A stretch of DNA of 9,282 bases. Origin: Candidatus Nomurabacteria bacterium (lineage in GTDB: Bacteria > Patescibacteriota > Minisyncoccia > Phycocordibacterales > UBA1006). This document shows, piece after piece, positions 1-6,567 of this stretch; position 1 is the stretch's first letter; every line of letters starts with the position of its first letter. The translations under genes and the position numbers were made by a program. The stretch is taken from contig CALRGS010000021.1 in NCBI GenBank assembly GCA_943357975.1, forward strand, positions 1-9,282, written 5' to 3'. A model generated the notes under the pieces. That model did no database searches. It was not told the DNA's origin and saw nothing but the letters and a program-made list of their open reading frames with translations.

Positions 1-522
1 ATTCCAAAAAACTTGGTCCCTCTAGATAATCGTATCAGTGTAAAAACTACGGCGCTATGCCTTACAGAGCCAGCTGCAAACGCCCTTGTTGCAATGGTAG
101 GTGATATGGAAAAAGAAGGATTAAGTATTACCATGACTTCTGGATTCCGTAGTCGCGACGTTCAGACCTCTATTCACAGCGCAAGCGCCCCAACGCTCAC
201 CGTTACTTCTGATACTGGTTCTACTAAGTATCCTTCTGTGGCGCTTCCTGGACACTCTGAGCATCAATTAGGGGTCGCACTTGACCTCAAGTCTGGAAGT
301 GATCCCACGTTCTCGTATGATAATTTTAAGAACTCACCAGAGTATGCATGGCTTTCTAAAAACGCCTGGAACTATGGATTTATCCAAAGCTACCAACCTG
401 GTACTGAATCTATCACGGGATACATTGCTGAGTCTTGGCACTATAGATACGTTGGCAAGGATCACGTAGAAGAAATTCGTGACCAAGGAATTAGCACGTA
501 TGAGTATTTGAAGAACCTTTAA
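1..522 (+). CDS. VanY/M15B-type D,D-carboxypeptidase, 5' end missing
   Basis: Zinc peptidase predicted to trim the terminal D-alanine from peptidoglycan stem peptides outside the cytoplasm. The frame is open from base 1, so the start, and any signal peptide or anchor, lies outside the window; 173 residues remain. The M15B signature is complete: a TSGFRS motif near base 136, then S-x-H-x2-G-x3-D (SEHQLGVALD) giving zinc ligands His (codon at 262) and Asp (codon at 283), and E-S-W-H with the catalytic Glu (codon at 430) and third zinc ligand His (codon at 439), followed by YRYVG. Stop is TAA at 520-522. It converges on the gene at 710-1750, with inverted REP-like repeats and a two-way terminator between. 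The family may act as D,D-carboxypeptidase or as D-Ala-D-Ala dipeptidase; the motifs do not decide this. A TTG at 13 is merely the first in-frame start-like codon and not the real start. Confidence 0.9.
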   Translation: MPKNLVPLDNRISVKTTALCLTEPAANALVAMVGDMEKEGLSITMTSGFRSRDVQTSIHSASAPTLTVTSDTGSTKYPSVALPGHSEHQLGVALDLKSGSDPTFSYDNFKNSPEYAWLSKNAWNYGFIQSYQPGTESITGYIAESWHYRYVGKDHVEEIRDQGISTYEYLKNL

Positions 523-525
523 CCG

Positions 526-576
526 TACCACCTCCGCACGACCTCGTCGTGTCGCTCCTCCTATAAACAGGAGGAG
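526..576 (+). repeat. REP-like double-hairpin element, copy A
   Basis: A head TACCACC is followed by a perfect 6-bp hairpin (CACGAC, loop CTC, GTCGTG; 537-551), a 3-nt linker, and a 7-bp hairpin (CTCCTCC, loop TATAAACA, GGAGGAG; 555-576). It is paired with an inverted copy at 621-670. The design resembles REP/BIME repeats that are spread by RAYT (Y1-type) transposases in other bacteria; no such gene is in the window. Confidence 0.8.
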
Positions 577-620
577 GCACCTTATTTAACCCCTATCAAC
601 TATCAGGAAGAGTGGCTTGT

Positions 621-670
621 CCCCTCCTGTTTATAGGAGGGGTGCCTCAGCGAAGCTGGGCGGGGTGGTA
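621..670 (-). repeat. REP-like double-hairpin element, copy B (inverted)
   Basis: On the minus strand this has the same plan as copy A: head TACCACC, a 6-bp hairpin (CCCAGC, loop TTC, GCTGAG, with one G-T pair; 646-660), a 3-nt linker and a 7-bp hairpin (CCCCTCC, loop TATAAACA, GGAGGGG; 621-642). Stem bases differ from copy A mostly in matched pairs, while the 8-nt loop is identical. About 44 bp separate the two copies, so the pair can also fold as one long hairpin over 526-670. Confidence 0.8.
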
Positions 671-680
671 TTGAACAAAT

Positions 681-706
681 AAAAAAATCCCGTCAGGGAT
701 TTTTTT
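681..706. terminator. two-way intrinsic terminator
   Basis: An A7 run, TCCC, loop GTCA, GGGA and a T7 run form a short stem with U-tracts on both strands. It sits between the convergent carboxypeptidase gene and the sigma4-HARE gene, only 3 bases beyond the stop codon of the latter, and can serve both. Confidence 0.8.
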
Positions 707-709
707 AGC

Positions 710-1750
710 CTATGCAAGGTGATAAAGATTGTTTTTATCCTTCTTGAAATATTTAGGATTCATCAGGTTTACGAGGATCGTATTCTTTTTCAAATACCGC
801 TCCTTGAGTACCTTGTCGATGATACCATCCTTGGTCATTGGGCCATCTTTCTTCAAGATTTGCTCAATCACTTCTCGGACAACACCGGCAGTGTATCCCC
901 ATTCCTTAAGCGCATATACTCCACGTCCTACCAATACGAAGCGACTATCTTTAATCAATTCGTTATGACAAGTTGCCGTGTGAGTTTTCTTACCAAAAGT
1001 TTTTTCGATTGCATCAGCAACTTCTCGGAAGTGCATTGGTGAACCGTGACGTCGCATCACCAAGTACGCATAGTCCTTGATTCCTCGAGTCTTAACATTT
1101 GGTGAAGTAGCCTTCCCCCATTCTCCCAATGGATTCTTAGCAAGTGATTTAGAGAGATTCAACCATCGTCCAGCCATTTCCGCATCTACCTTATGGGTAG
1201 TGATTTCAATGATACCTCCGTGAGACACCACACGATCGATAATTTCACTTTCTGAAATCAAGTCTTCATGAGTTAATGCGGTGTGAATATCACCAAGAGC
1301 TTTCTGAACTTTATCAGCAGTAGAACTATCAACAATCCATCGCTTCTTGAATGAAGCATCTTCTTTGGCTTCTTTGAAATCATCTCCGAGAGTCAAATAA
1401 AATCCGATGTGATTCTGGGTTACTTGGTCCTTTGAAAGCATAGGAAGCAATTCAGACTCAGCAACAACGCCTCCAAGTGAGTGGATGATTGCCTTAAGCT
1501 CCTTGAAAATTTCCTCCGCTTCGTGGAAGGAATCAGATTTCTTGATTGCATTAAGTGCAAAATTTTCAATCTGTCGAACACGTTCACGAGTGATCCCGTA
1601 TTTCTGTCCGATTGATTCAAGGGTATAATGTTCACCCTCGTCGTTCAATCCAAATCGATTAACGATGACTTCTTGAGCTCGATCTTGAAGACCCTTCAAG
1701 AGTTTTTTAGTTGTTTGTTTTGGTTTAAAAGTGATAGTAGCTTTTGCCAT
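710..1750 (-). CDS. sigma-70 region 4 / HARE-HTH DNA-binding protein
   Basis: 346-residue protein that is probably a transcription-associated DNA-binding factor. Residues about 24-71 match sigma-70 region 4, with the helix-turn-helix TLESIGQKYGITRERVRQIE (43-62) that in sigma factors reads the -35 box. Residues about 78-210 are charged and helical, with at least one winged-helix-like segment (LGGVVAESELLPML). Residues 222-286 resemble a HARE-HTH domain (related to RNA polymerase delta subunit), including a G-S-P-M-H-F-R-E-V-A-D-A-I helix and an F-V-L-V-G-R-G-V-Y-A-L wing. The last 60 residues look like a second HARE-like wing (DGPMTKDGIIDKVL). There are no sigma regions 2 or 3, so it should not open a -10 box by itself. 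Start ATG at 1750; no Shine-Dalgarno. A good promoter lies about 60 bp upstream. Stop is TAG. The domain calls are firm for region 4 and moderate for HARE; the role is unknown. Confidence 0.8.
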   Translation of the reverse strand: MAKATITFKPKQTTKKLLKGLQDRAQEVIVNRFGLNDEGEHYTLESIGQKYGITRERVRQIENFALNAIKKSDSFHEAEEIFKELKAIIHSLGGVVAESELLPMLSKDQVTQNHIGFYLTLGDDFKEAKEDASFKKRWIVDSSTADKVQKALGDIHTALTHEDLISESEIIDRVVSHGGIIEITTHKVDAEMAGRWLNLSKSLAKNPLGEWGKATSPNVKTRGIKDYAYLVMRRHGSPMHFREVADAIEKTFGKKTHTATCHNELIKDSRFVLVGRGVYALKEWGYTAGVVREVIEQILKKDGPMTKDGIIDKVLKERYLKKNTILVNLMNPKYFKKDKNNLYHLA

Positions 1751-1807
1751 AGAACGTTTGTGTGCTTTAGATAAGTGCTTGTTTCTGCCTAATAATTTAA
1801 CACCTTC

Positions 1808-1836
1808 ATACTATCATGCCCTCAGAAATAAGTCAA
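1808..1836 (-). promoter_or_regulatory. promoter for the sigma4-HARE gene
   Basis: Minus-strand -35 TTGACT (1831-1836), 17-bp spacer, TGA extension and -10 TAGTAT (1808-1813). The predicted start is near 1801, giving a leader of about 50 nt without a Shine-Dalgarno. The -35 box lies in the spacer of a short inverted repeat, AGAAAT (1824-1829) and ATTTCT (1837-1842), which could be an operator, though such short repeats arise by chance in AT-rich DNA. Confidence 0.7.
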
Positions 1837-1862
1837 ATTTCTGTCAAGGGCTCATCCCACTG

Positions 1863-1893
1863 AAAAAGCCCCTTATAAACTAAGAGGCTTTTG
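1863..1893 (-). terminator. intrinsic terminator of the P-loop kinase gene
   Basis: On the minus strand AAAAGCC-T-CTTA pairs with TAAG-G-GGCTTTT across one mismatch, followed by a T-run. It starts 4 bases after the kinase stop codon and lies upstream of the promoter for the next gene. Confidence 0.75.
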
Positions 1894-1896
1894 AAA

Positions 1897-2478
1897 TTAC
1901 CTATTCCTATCAATGTGATCTATCCAAGCACTGGCTCCTTGAATAATCATTTCTGAGGTAGTGCCTGTAGTGTTGAACTCAGTATGAGGCAGTTTTTCGA
2001 TAACAACATTTTGTTTGAGTTGCTTAATGAGTTGACGCGATTCAGATAAATTATCTATAAAATCCTTCTCAGTAGCAACCGCTAAGGTAAAACCCTTATT
2101 TCTTGAATGTCTAACGCTCGCATTGAAGCGCTCAAGGAGTTTTTCTGTACTGGCGTCCAGGAACACTATTCTTGCACTAAACCCATACTGTCCTGCTTTA
2201 TCAATATAGCTACTAACCATACTAATGAGCGAACGAGGAATCTCGCAAAAAATATCGAATGCTGAACTTGAAAGATATGCATCCAAAGATATTTCAAAAA
2301 CATGATCGCGTATTCTGCAATGTTCAGGGTTGTTCTTGTTGTAGAAGCGAATGCTTGAGCGTATTTGATCAGCACTCAAACGAATTTTTGTTTCTGAATC
2401 AGCAAGTGCTTTGGCAATCGTACTCTTGCCTGAATGACTTGTCCCAATAATAATATTAAGGTCACGATCTTCTTTCAT
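1897..2478 (-). CDS. P-loop kinase-like NTPase (AAA_33 / zeta-like fold)
   Basis: 193-residue predicted cytoplasmic ATP-binding protein. The Walker A motif GTSHSGKST is at residues 12-20, straight after a hydrophobic strand (LNIII). It is followed by L-S-A-D-Q-I-R (34-40), whose Asp-x-x-Arg is typical of small-molecule and polynucleotide kinases of the AAA_33 group. Further on, IVFLDAS (104-110) and LLERFNASVRHSR (114-126) look like the last core strand and an arginine-rich lid. The substrate cannot be told from sequence. A zeta-type toxin is possible by fold, but no epsilon-like antitoxin gene adjoins it. It has its own promoter and terminator, so it is monocistronic. ATG at 2478 fits the short lead before the P-loop; no Shine-Dalgarno. 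Confidence 0.75.
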   Translation of the reverse strand: MKEDRDLNIIIGTSHSGKSTIAKALADSETKIRLSADQIRSSIRFYNKNNPEHCRIRDHVFEISLDAYLSSSAFDIFCEIPRSLISMVSSYIDKAGQYGFSARIVFLDASTEKLLERFNASVRHSRNKGFTLAVATEKDFIDNLSESRQLIKQLKQNVVIEKLPHTEFNTTGTTSEMIIQGASAWIDHIDRNR

Positions 2479-2504
2479 AATTGATATTTTTTTTAGTTTG
2501 TATC

Positions 2505-2532
2505 AATCTATGCTTTTTAAAGAATTTGTCAA
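2505..2532 (-). promoter_or_regulatory. promoter for the P-loop kinase gene
   Basis: Minus-strand -35 TTGACA (2527-2532, perfect consensus), 16-bp spacer and a weak -10 TAGATT (2505-2510). The predicted leader is about 20 nt, AT-rich, with no Shine-Dalgarno. It begins just past the uvrA terminator. Confidence 0.55.
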
Positions 2533-2537
2533 CCATA

Positions 2538-2562
2538 TAAAAAAACCCTTTCGGGCTTTTTT
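2538..2562 (-). terminator. intrinsic terminator of uvrA
   Basis: On the minus strand AAAAAGCCC, a GAAA tetraloop and GGGTTTTTTT, with one G-U pair. The stem begins at the uvrA stop codon (2561-2563). Confidence 0.8.
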
Positions 2563-5281
2563 ATTTCTTCTTAAGTATCTTCTTCAAATACTTCCCCGTG
2601 TAACTTGCTGGGTTATTAGCAACTTCCTCAGGAGTTCCTTTGGCGATGATTTTACCACCCCCAGAACCACCCTCTGGACCAAAGTCGAGAATGTAGTCAG
2701 CGCATTTAATCACGTCCAAATTATGTTCAATAAGGACTACGGTATTTGCACGCTCTACTAACTTATTTAATACCTCGATAAGTTTTTTCACATCCTCGAA
2801 GTGCAGACCTACGGTTGGCTCATCAAGGAGGTAAATTGTTTTCTGGGTCATCGGACGATACAATTCAGATGAAATTTTTACACGCTGTGATTCCCCACCT
2901 GATAAGGTATCAGCACTTTGCCCAAGTTTAATATACCCAAGTCCCACATCAAGGAGTGATTTGGTACGGTCAGAAATTGCAGGAATATCGTAGAAGAAAT
3001 CATTAGCTTCCTCGATAGTCATTTCAAGAATTTCAAAAATATTCTTACCCTTCTTTTCTTTCGCTGGTTTGTAAGATACCTTGAGTGTTTCTTTATCAAA
3101 CCGCTTCCCATCACATACATCACAAGTCACATACACCGTTGGAAGGAAGTGCATCTCCACCGCAATTTCACCATTTCCCTGACAGGCTTCGCAACGACCT
3201 CCTTTTACATTGAAACTAAATCGTGACGATTTCCACCCGCGCACCCGCGCCTCAGCAGTCGAAGCAAAGAGGTCACGAATAAACGTCCACATCCCTGTAT
3301 AGGTTGCAGGGTTTGATCGTGGAGTTCGTCCAATCGGAGATTGATCAATCATAATCACTCGTGAAGCTTCTCCTGTTTTTTCAAACTTTGAAGTATTGTA
3401 AAACTTTGCAGTACGCGCTCGCCGTTCGAGCAATCCTTGCAGGTTTTTATAGACCACATCGTACATAAACGAAGATTTTCCTGAACCAGAAACACCAGTA
3501 ATAACACTCATGCGTCCCATAGGAAGTTCTGCCTTGATATTATGAATATTGTTAATAGAAACTCCTTCCATTTTCAACCATCCTTTGTCAGCTGTTTTTC
3601 GTGTTTCAGGAATATGAACTTTTTCTACACCTTTCAAGTAGTCAATCGTGAGAGATTTTTCTTTATTTTTTCCATCTAAAAGTTCCTGCAAATTTCCTTG
3701 CACTACCACATGGCCACCATGCACCCCAGCACCTGGACCAATATCAACAATATAATCACTTGCAAAAATAGTATCTTCATCATGCTCCACAACAATGATA
3801 GTATTCCCCAAGTCTCGAAGGTTTTTCAACGTATTAATCAAGCGCTCATTATCACGCTGATGTAATCCAATAGTCGGCTCATCGAGCACATACAAGGCTC
3901 CTACCAGCTGCGAACCGAGCTGTGATGCCAATCGAATACGCTGCGCCTCTCCTCCTGACAAGGTATTAGCACGACGATTCAGTTCCAAATACTGCAATCC
4001 TACATCGAACATGAACAACAAGCGATCCTCAATTTCCTTAAGGATTGTTTTTGCAATTTCACGATCTTTTTTAGAAAGCTCAAGTCCGGCAAAAAAATGA
4101 ATTGCTTTCTCGATAGACATACTCGTTACGTCTACGATGTTTACAAACTGCTCGCGCAACTGATCTCCCTTTTTTAGCGGGAGTCGCTCGGCGGAGCCGG
4201 CGGTAGGAGTACACAAAAACACATTCAACGCCTCCGGTCGTAATCGCACACCTTCACAAACCTTACAAATATCATCATTTTCATTTCCAAAGAGGTGATA
4301 CGTCCCCAACCCGTTACATTCAGGACAAGCTCCATAGGGACTGTTAAATGAAAATAATCGTGGCTCAATATCAGGATACGAAAATCCATCATGCGGACAT
4401 GAAAGTGTTGCGGACATGAGGAACTCAAATTCATTCCTATTATCATCAGTAACTTCCTGGCCAGGAACACTAAATACTACCCGTACCATATTTTCAGCTT
4501 CCAATAATCCAAGCTCTACGGCTTCGGCCAAACGCTCTCCTGCATTTTTTGGATCGTCAGAAAATTCATGGATAGCAATTTCATCCACGAGAAAATCAAT
4601 ATCATGCTTTGAATTCTTATCCAAATTAATTTTCTCTCGCAAACCATGCATCGTATTGTCGATACGTGCTTTTGCAAATCCCTTTCCTAACATGTCATAT
4701 AACATTTGATAGTACTCTCCCTTTCGCCCACGAACAACCGGAGCGAGAATTTGTACTTTGGTATCATTGAATTCTACACCCATCACTTTTTTCTTTCCCT
4801 TGTGATCAGTCTGGAACTGCTTAATCTTCATATTAATCAAATTCAAAATCTCCTCGGTAGATAGTTTTTCAATTTTCCGCCCACACTCAATACAGTACGG
4901 CTTCCCTACTCGGGCATAGAGCACACGGAGGTAGTCGTAAATTTCGGTAATAGTTGCAACCGTTGAACGAGGATTGTTTGATCGTGACTTTTGGTCAATA
5001 GAAATTGCTGGCGAGAGTCCTGTAATTTCATCCACATCTGGCTTCGACATCTGCCGCAAAAATTGTCGCGCATAGGCAGAAAGAGATTCGATATACCGAC
5101 GCTGCCCCTCGGCAAAAATAGTATCAAACGCAAGCGATGATTTTCCAGATCCAGAAAGTCCTGTAATGGCCGTCATGGTTCCACGCGGAATAGTCACATC
5201 AATATTTTTCAAGTTATGAGTTCGAGCACCTTTAACTACAATCTCCTCGTGACCTGATTTCTTGGCCTTTTTGTCTTTCAT
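2561..5281 (-). CDS. uvrA: UvrABC system protein A (excinuclease ABC subunit A)
   Basis: 906-residue ATPase that, with UvrB, finds bulky lesions in nucleotide excision repair. Both ABC halves are complete. Half 1 has Walker A GLSGSGKSS (41-49), signature LSGGE (441-445) and LDEPTIGLH. Half 2 has Walker A GVSGSGKSS (596-604), signature LSGGE (793-797) and LDEPTVGLH. The second zinc module is intact: C697, C700, C720, C723, with 19 residues between the pairs. An early CxxC is at C130/C133. The first zinc module reads C295-P-H-D298, then C319-P-E-C322, so one expected Cys is Asp. C339/C342 form a further CxxC. A stretch of about 20 extra residues after RLRPEALNVFL (from residue 357) is absent from the E. 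coli protein as I recall it, and its DNA looks like a REP-like element. The gene is monocistronic. Its promoter sits so close that the mRNA should be nearly leaderless. Confidence 0.98.
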   Translation of the reverse strand: MKDKKAKKSGHEEIVVKGARTHNLKNIDVTIPRGTMTAITGLSGSGKSSLAFDTIFAEGQRRYIESLSAYARQFLRQMSKPDVDEITGLSPAISIDQKSRSNNPRSTVATITEIYDYLRVLYARVGKPYCIECGRKIEKLSTEEILNLINMKIKQFQTDHKGKKKVMGVEFNDTKVQILAPVVRGRKGEYYQMLYDMLGKGFAKARIDNTMHGLREKINLDKNSKHDIDFLVDEIAIHEFSDDPKNAGERLAEAVELGLLEAENMVRVVFSVPGQEVTDDNRNEFEFLMSATLSCPHDGFSYPDIEPRLFSFNSPYGACPECNGLGTYHLFGNENDDICKVCEGVRLRPEALNVFLCTPTAGSAERLPLKKGDQLREQFVNIVDVTSMSIEKAIHFFAGLELSKKDREIAKTILKEIEDRLLFMFDVGLQYLELNRRANTLSGGEAQRIRLASQLGSQLVGALYVLDEPTIGLHQRDNERLINTLKNLRDLGNTIIVVEHDEDTIFASDYIVDIGPGAGVHGGHVVVQGNLQELLDGKNKEKSLTIDYLKGVEKVHIPETRKTADKGWLKMEGVSINNIHNIKAELPMGRMSVITGVSGSGKSSFMYDVVYKNLQGLLERRARTAKFYNTSKFEKTGEASRVIMIDQSPIGRTPRSNPATYTGMWTFIRDLFASTAEARVRGWKSSRFSFNVKGGRCEACQGNGEIAVEMHFLPTVYVTCDVCDGKRFDKETLKVSYKPAKEKKGKNIFEILEMTIEEANDFFYDIPAISDRTKSLLDVGLGYIKLGQSADTLSGGESQRVKISSELYRPMTQKTIYLLDEPTVGLHFEDVKKLIEVLNKLVERANTVVLIEHNLDVIKCADYILDFGPEGGSGGGKIIAKGTPEEVANNPASYTGKYLKKILKKK
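4165..4205 (-). repeat. candidate REP-like element inside uvrA
   Basis: In gene sense this reads TACCGCC, a hairpin CGGC-TCC-GCCG (4189-4199), a 5-nt linker and a hairpin CTCCC, 9-nt loop, GGGAG (4165-4183). The order, head and C/G-rich strands match the REP-like copies at 526-670. It encodes UvrA residues 360-373, within an apparent insertion compared with E. coli UvrA. It is GC-richer than the DNA on either side. It is shorter (41 against about 50 bp) and more diverged than copies A and B, so relatedness is inference. Confidence 0.5.
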
Positions 5282-5289
5282 AGCTAGTT

Positions 5290-5318
5290 ATTATATACCT
5301 ACTTGAGGAATATGGCAA
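5290..5318 (-). promoter_or_regulatory. uvrA promoter, near-leaderless
   Basis: Minus-strand -35 TTGCCA (5313-5318), 17-bp spacer, -10 TATAAT (5290-5295, perfect). The expected transcription start is near 5283, two bases before the ATG at 5281, leaving no room for a ribosome binding site. It interleaves with the divergent promoter at 5303-5331. Confidence 0.8.
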
Positions 5319-5331
5319 TGTGTGGTATAGT
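5303..5331 (+). promoter_or_regulatory. promoter for the 95-aa membrane protein
   Basis: Plus-strand -35 TTGAGG (5303-5308), 17-bp spacer, TGG extension and -10 TATAGT (5326-5331). The predicted start is near 5338, leaving a leader of about 19 nt rich in C with no Shine-Dalgarno. Its -35 box lies inside the spacer of the uvrA promoter. Confidence 0.7.
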
Positions 5332-5356
5332 GACGTAAATTAAAACCCCCAATCCC

Positions 5357-5644
5357 ATGACCTACCCTCCCGCTTATTGGTTTTTTGCTATTTCCGCTAT
5401 TGGAATAATTTTTCTCCTTTGTGTATTTGTAGAGCAAAAAAGACCTGTTTTACTTGGAACACTTTTTTCTTTCAACATTATTTCAGGTATCCTGCTTTAC
5501 TTTGCGAATCAGCAACTCCTACTCAGTACAAGCAACCTTCTCCCTCTTAAATACATACTCATCCATGTAGCCCTGGGAATCCTGTGTATATTTATTTTTA
5601 TTTATTTATTTTGTAAGGGTTGTAACTTAAGAATTGCAAAATAA
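5357..5644 (+). CDS. small three-helix membrane protein, function unknown
   Basis: 95-residue hydrophobic protein that I do not recognise. Three membrane helices are evident at about residues 7-25, 31-50 and 64-86, with a short positive tail (CKGCNLRIAK) that holds two Cys close to the membrane. The first loop, EQKRP, is charged and positive, which by the positive-inside rule puts it in the cytoplasm, the N-terminus outside and the C-terminus outside or ambiguous. The gene is monocistronic: it has its own promoter, shares a 75-bp divergent region with uvrA, and ends at a strong terminator. The shared, overlapping promoters allow opposite expression with uvrA, but nothing ties the protein to repair. 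The ATG at 5357 is the first start after the predicted transcription start. Confidence 0.7.
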   Translation: MTYPPAYWFFAISAIGIIFLLCVFVEQKRPVLLGTLFSFNIISGILLYFANQQLLLSTSNLLPLKYILIHVALGILCIFIFIYLFCKGCNLRIAK

Positions 5645-5657
5645 TCTGGCCCCATCG

Positions 5658-5697
5658 AAATCCCTTACGCACCTACTCGGTGCCTAAGGGATTTTTA
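5658..5697. terminator. two-way intrinsic terminator
   Basis: AAATCCCTTA (5658-5667) pairs with TAAGGGATTT (5685-5694). An inner stem GCACC/GGTGC (5669-5683) closes a TACTC loop, with one C-C mismatch between the two stems. A T-run follows on the plus strand and T residues on the minus strand. It separates the convergent 95-aa and RsiV-like genes. Confidence 0.85.
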
Positions 5698-6462
5698 TTA
5701 GATATCAAGAGTTACTTGCTGCTCTCCGTAAACATAAGGCGCCACTTGGTATTCAGGAAAGTAAAGAGTCAGACTACCTGGAACAAAAGTAAAATTTTTA
5801 AAATTCTCTGGATTCTTTTCATCTGTACCATCACTTATCATAGCCTCAATATTTGAATCAAGGACCCCTTCAGAACGAAATTTCTCCTTAAGTTTTTCCT
5901 GAGCAGAACCAGCAATAAAATACATCGGATGGAAATCGCTAATATCAGCATATTCATGTCGCTCAACGGCATAAGTAAACGTAATAATATTATGATACCC
6001 ATGTGCGCCACCAGAATATCCTGCACTACGTATCACTACGCTAATATACTGATCATTTGATTGCACCACATCCGTGCTCACTTCATAAGTATACATTCCC
6101 CCCTCTGCAAACTCTTTTTGAAACACCTCACCACCTGTCGCAAGTCGTGCCTGATAATCTGCATTCACACTGGTTTTAAAATCAGTCACACCTCCCGTAA
6201 TTGTGTCAGCAATCTTTTTATTGAATGCTGCATCTGCCTGACTAAATTGTGGATATGATCCTCCTACTCCTAATAAATAGGAATCTTCTGCCACGGAAAC
6301 CATCTGGGGTTCTTTAGTTACTAAGTATTTTGATTCTTCAGAATCTGTAGCCACAGGAATCAGGTTTGTTACTGGTTTGTAATGCTTAGCCCATATCGTA
6401 AGCCATACTCCACCAGCGATGGCAAGTATTACAATGATGATGGAGGAGATGGTTTTTTTCAT
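5698..6462 (-). CDS. membrane-anchored DUF4163/DUF3298 (RsiV-like) protein
   Basis: 254-residue protein with an uncleaved N-terminal anchor (helix about 4-25 after MKK) and an extracytoplasmic domain. Residues about 60-165 look like DUF4163, with the hallmark GGAHGYHNIITFTY (151-164). Residues about 170-254 look like DUF3298, ending in the typical FPEYQVAPYVYGEQQVTL (235-252). The same pair of domains forms the outer part of RsiV (lysozyme-sensing anti-sigma factor of Bacillus) and is found in the peptidoglycan deacetylase PdaC. Here there is no cytoplasmic anti-sigma segment and no deacetylase domain, so a binding or envelope-sensing role is the most that can be proposed. Its promoter predicts a leaderless mRNA starting at the A of the ATG at 6462. 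It ends at the two-way terminator before 5698. Confidence 0.8.
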   Translation of the reverse strand: MKKTISSIIIVILAIAGGVWLTIWAKHYKPVTNLIPVATDSEESKYLVTKEPQMVSVAEDSYLLGVGGSYPQFSQADAAFNKKIADTITGGVTDFKTSVNADYQARLATGGEVFQKEFAEGGMYTYEVSTDVVQSNDQYISVVIRSAGYSGGAHGYHNIITFTYAVERHEYADISDFHPMYFIAGSAQEKLKEKFRSEGVLDSNIEAMISDGTDEKNPENFKNFTFVPGSLTLYFPEYQVAPYVYGEQQVTLDI

Positions 6463-6468
6463 GGGGTA

Positions 6469-6477
6469 AGTATAGCA
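6469..6477 (-). promoter_or_regulatory. extended -10 promoter of the RsiV-like gene, leaderless
   Basis: Minus-strand TGC followed by TATACT (6469-6474), an extended -10. There is no recognisable -35 at 16-18 bp. With six bases between box and ATG, transcription should start at the A of the start codon (6462). Confidence 0.65.
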
Positions 6478-6500
6478 AAAAAATCATTTCTAGGAGTGCC

Positions 6501-6529
6501 TTGACATCTAGTGAGATGGGTGATAAATT
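6501..6529 (+). promoter_or_regulatory. promoter for the 173-aa membrane protein
   Basis: Plus-strand -35 TTGACA (6501-6506, perfect), 17-bp spacer, TGA extension and a weak -10 TAAATT (6524-6529). The predicted start is near 6536, giving a leader of about 32 nt without a Shine-Dalgarno. Confidence 0.6.
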
Positions 6530-6567
6530 CGAATAGGAATATTCACCTCAAAACTAAATAACCCCCT

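Noticed and set aside
526..670. CRISPR-like repeat
   Set aside because: Only two units, inverted and with internal hairpins, and no regular spacers or cas genes; this is a REP-like pair.
1824..1842. Operator over the -35 box of the sigma4-HARE gene
   Set aside because: The arms are only 6 bp of A/T-rich sequence and could arise by chance; it is mentioned with the promoter but not called as a site.
1897..2478. Zeta toxin of a toxin-antitoxin pair
   Set aside because: The fold is compatible, but the gene stands alone with its own promoter and terminator and no small antitoxin gene adjoins it.
4416..4709. Open frames opposite or overlapping uvrA (for example 4416-4709 + and 4225-4470 -)
   Set aside because: They lie wholly within the clear uvrA coding region, have no family features or promoter, and are shadows of its codons.
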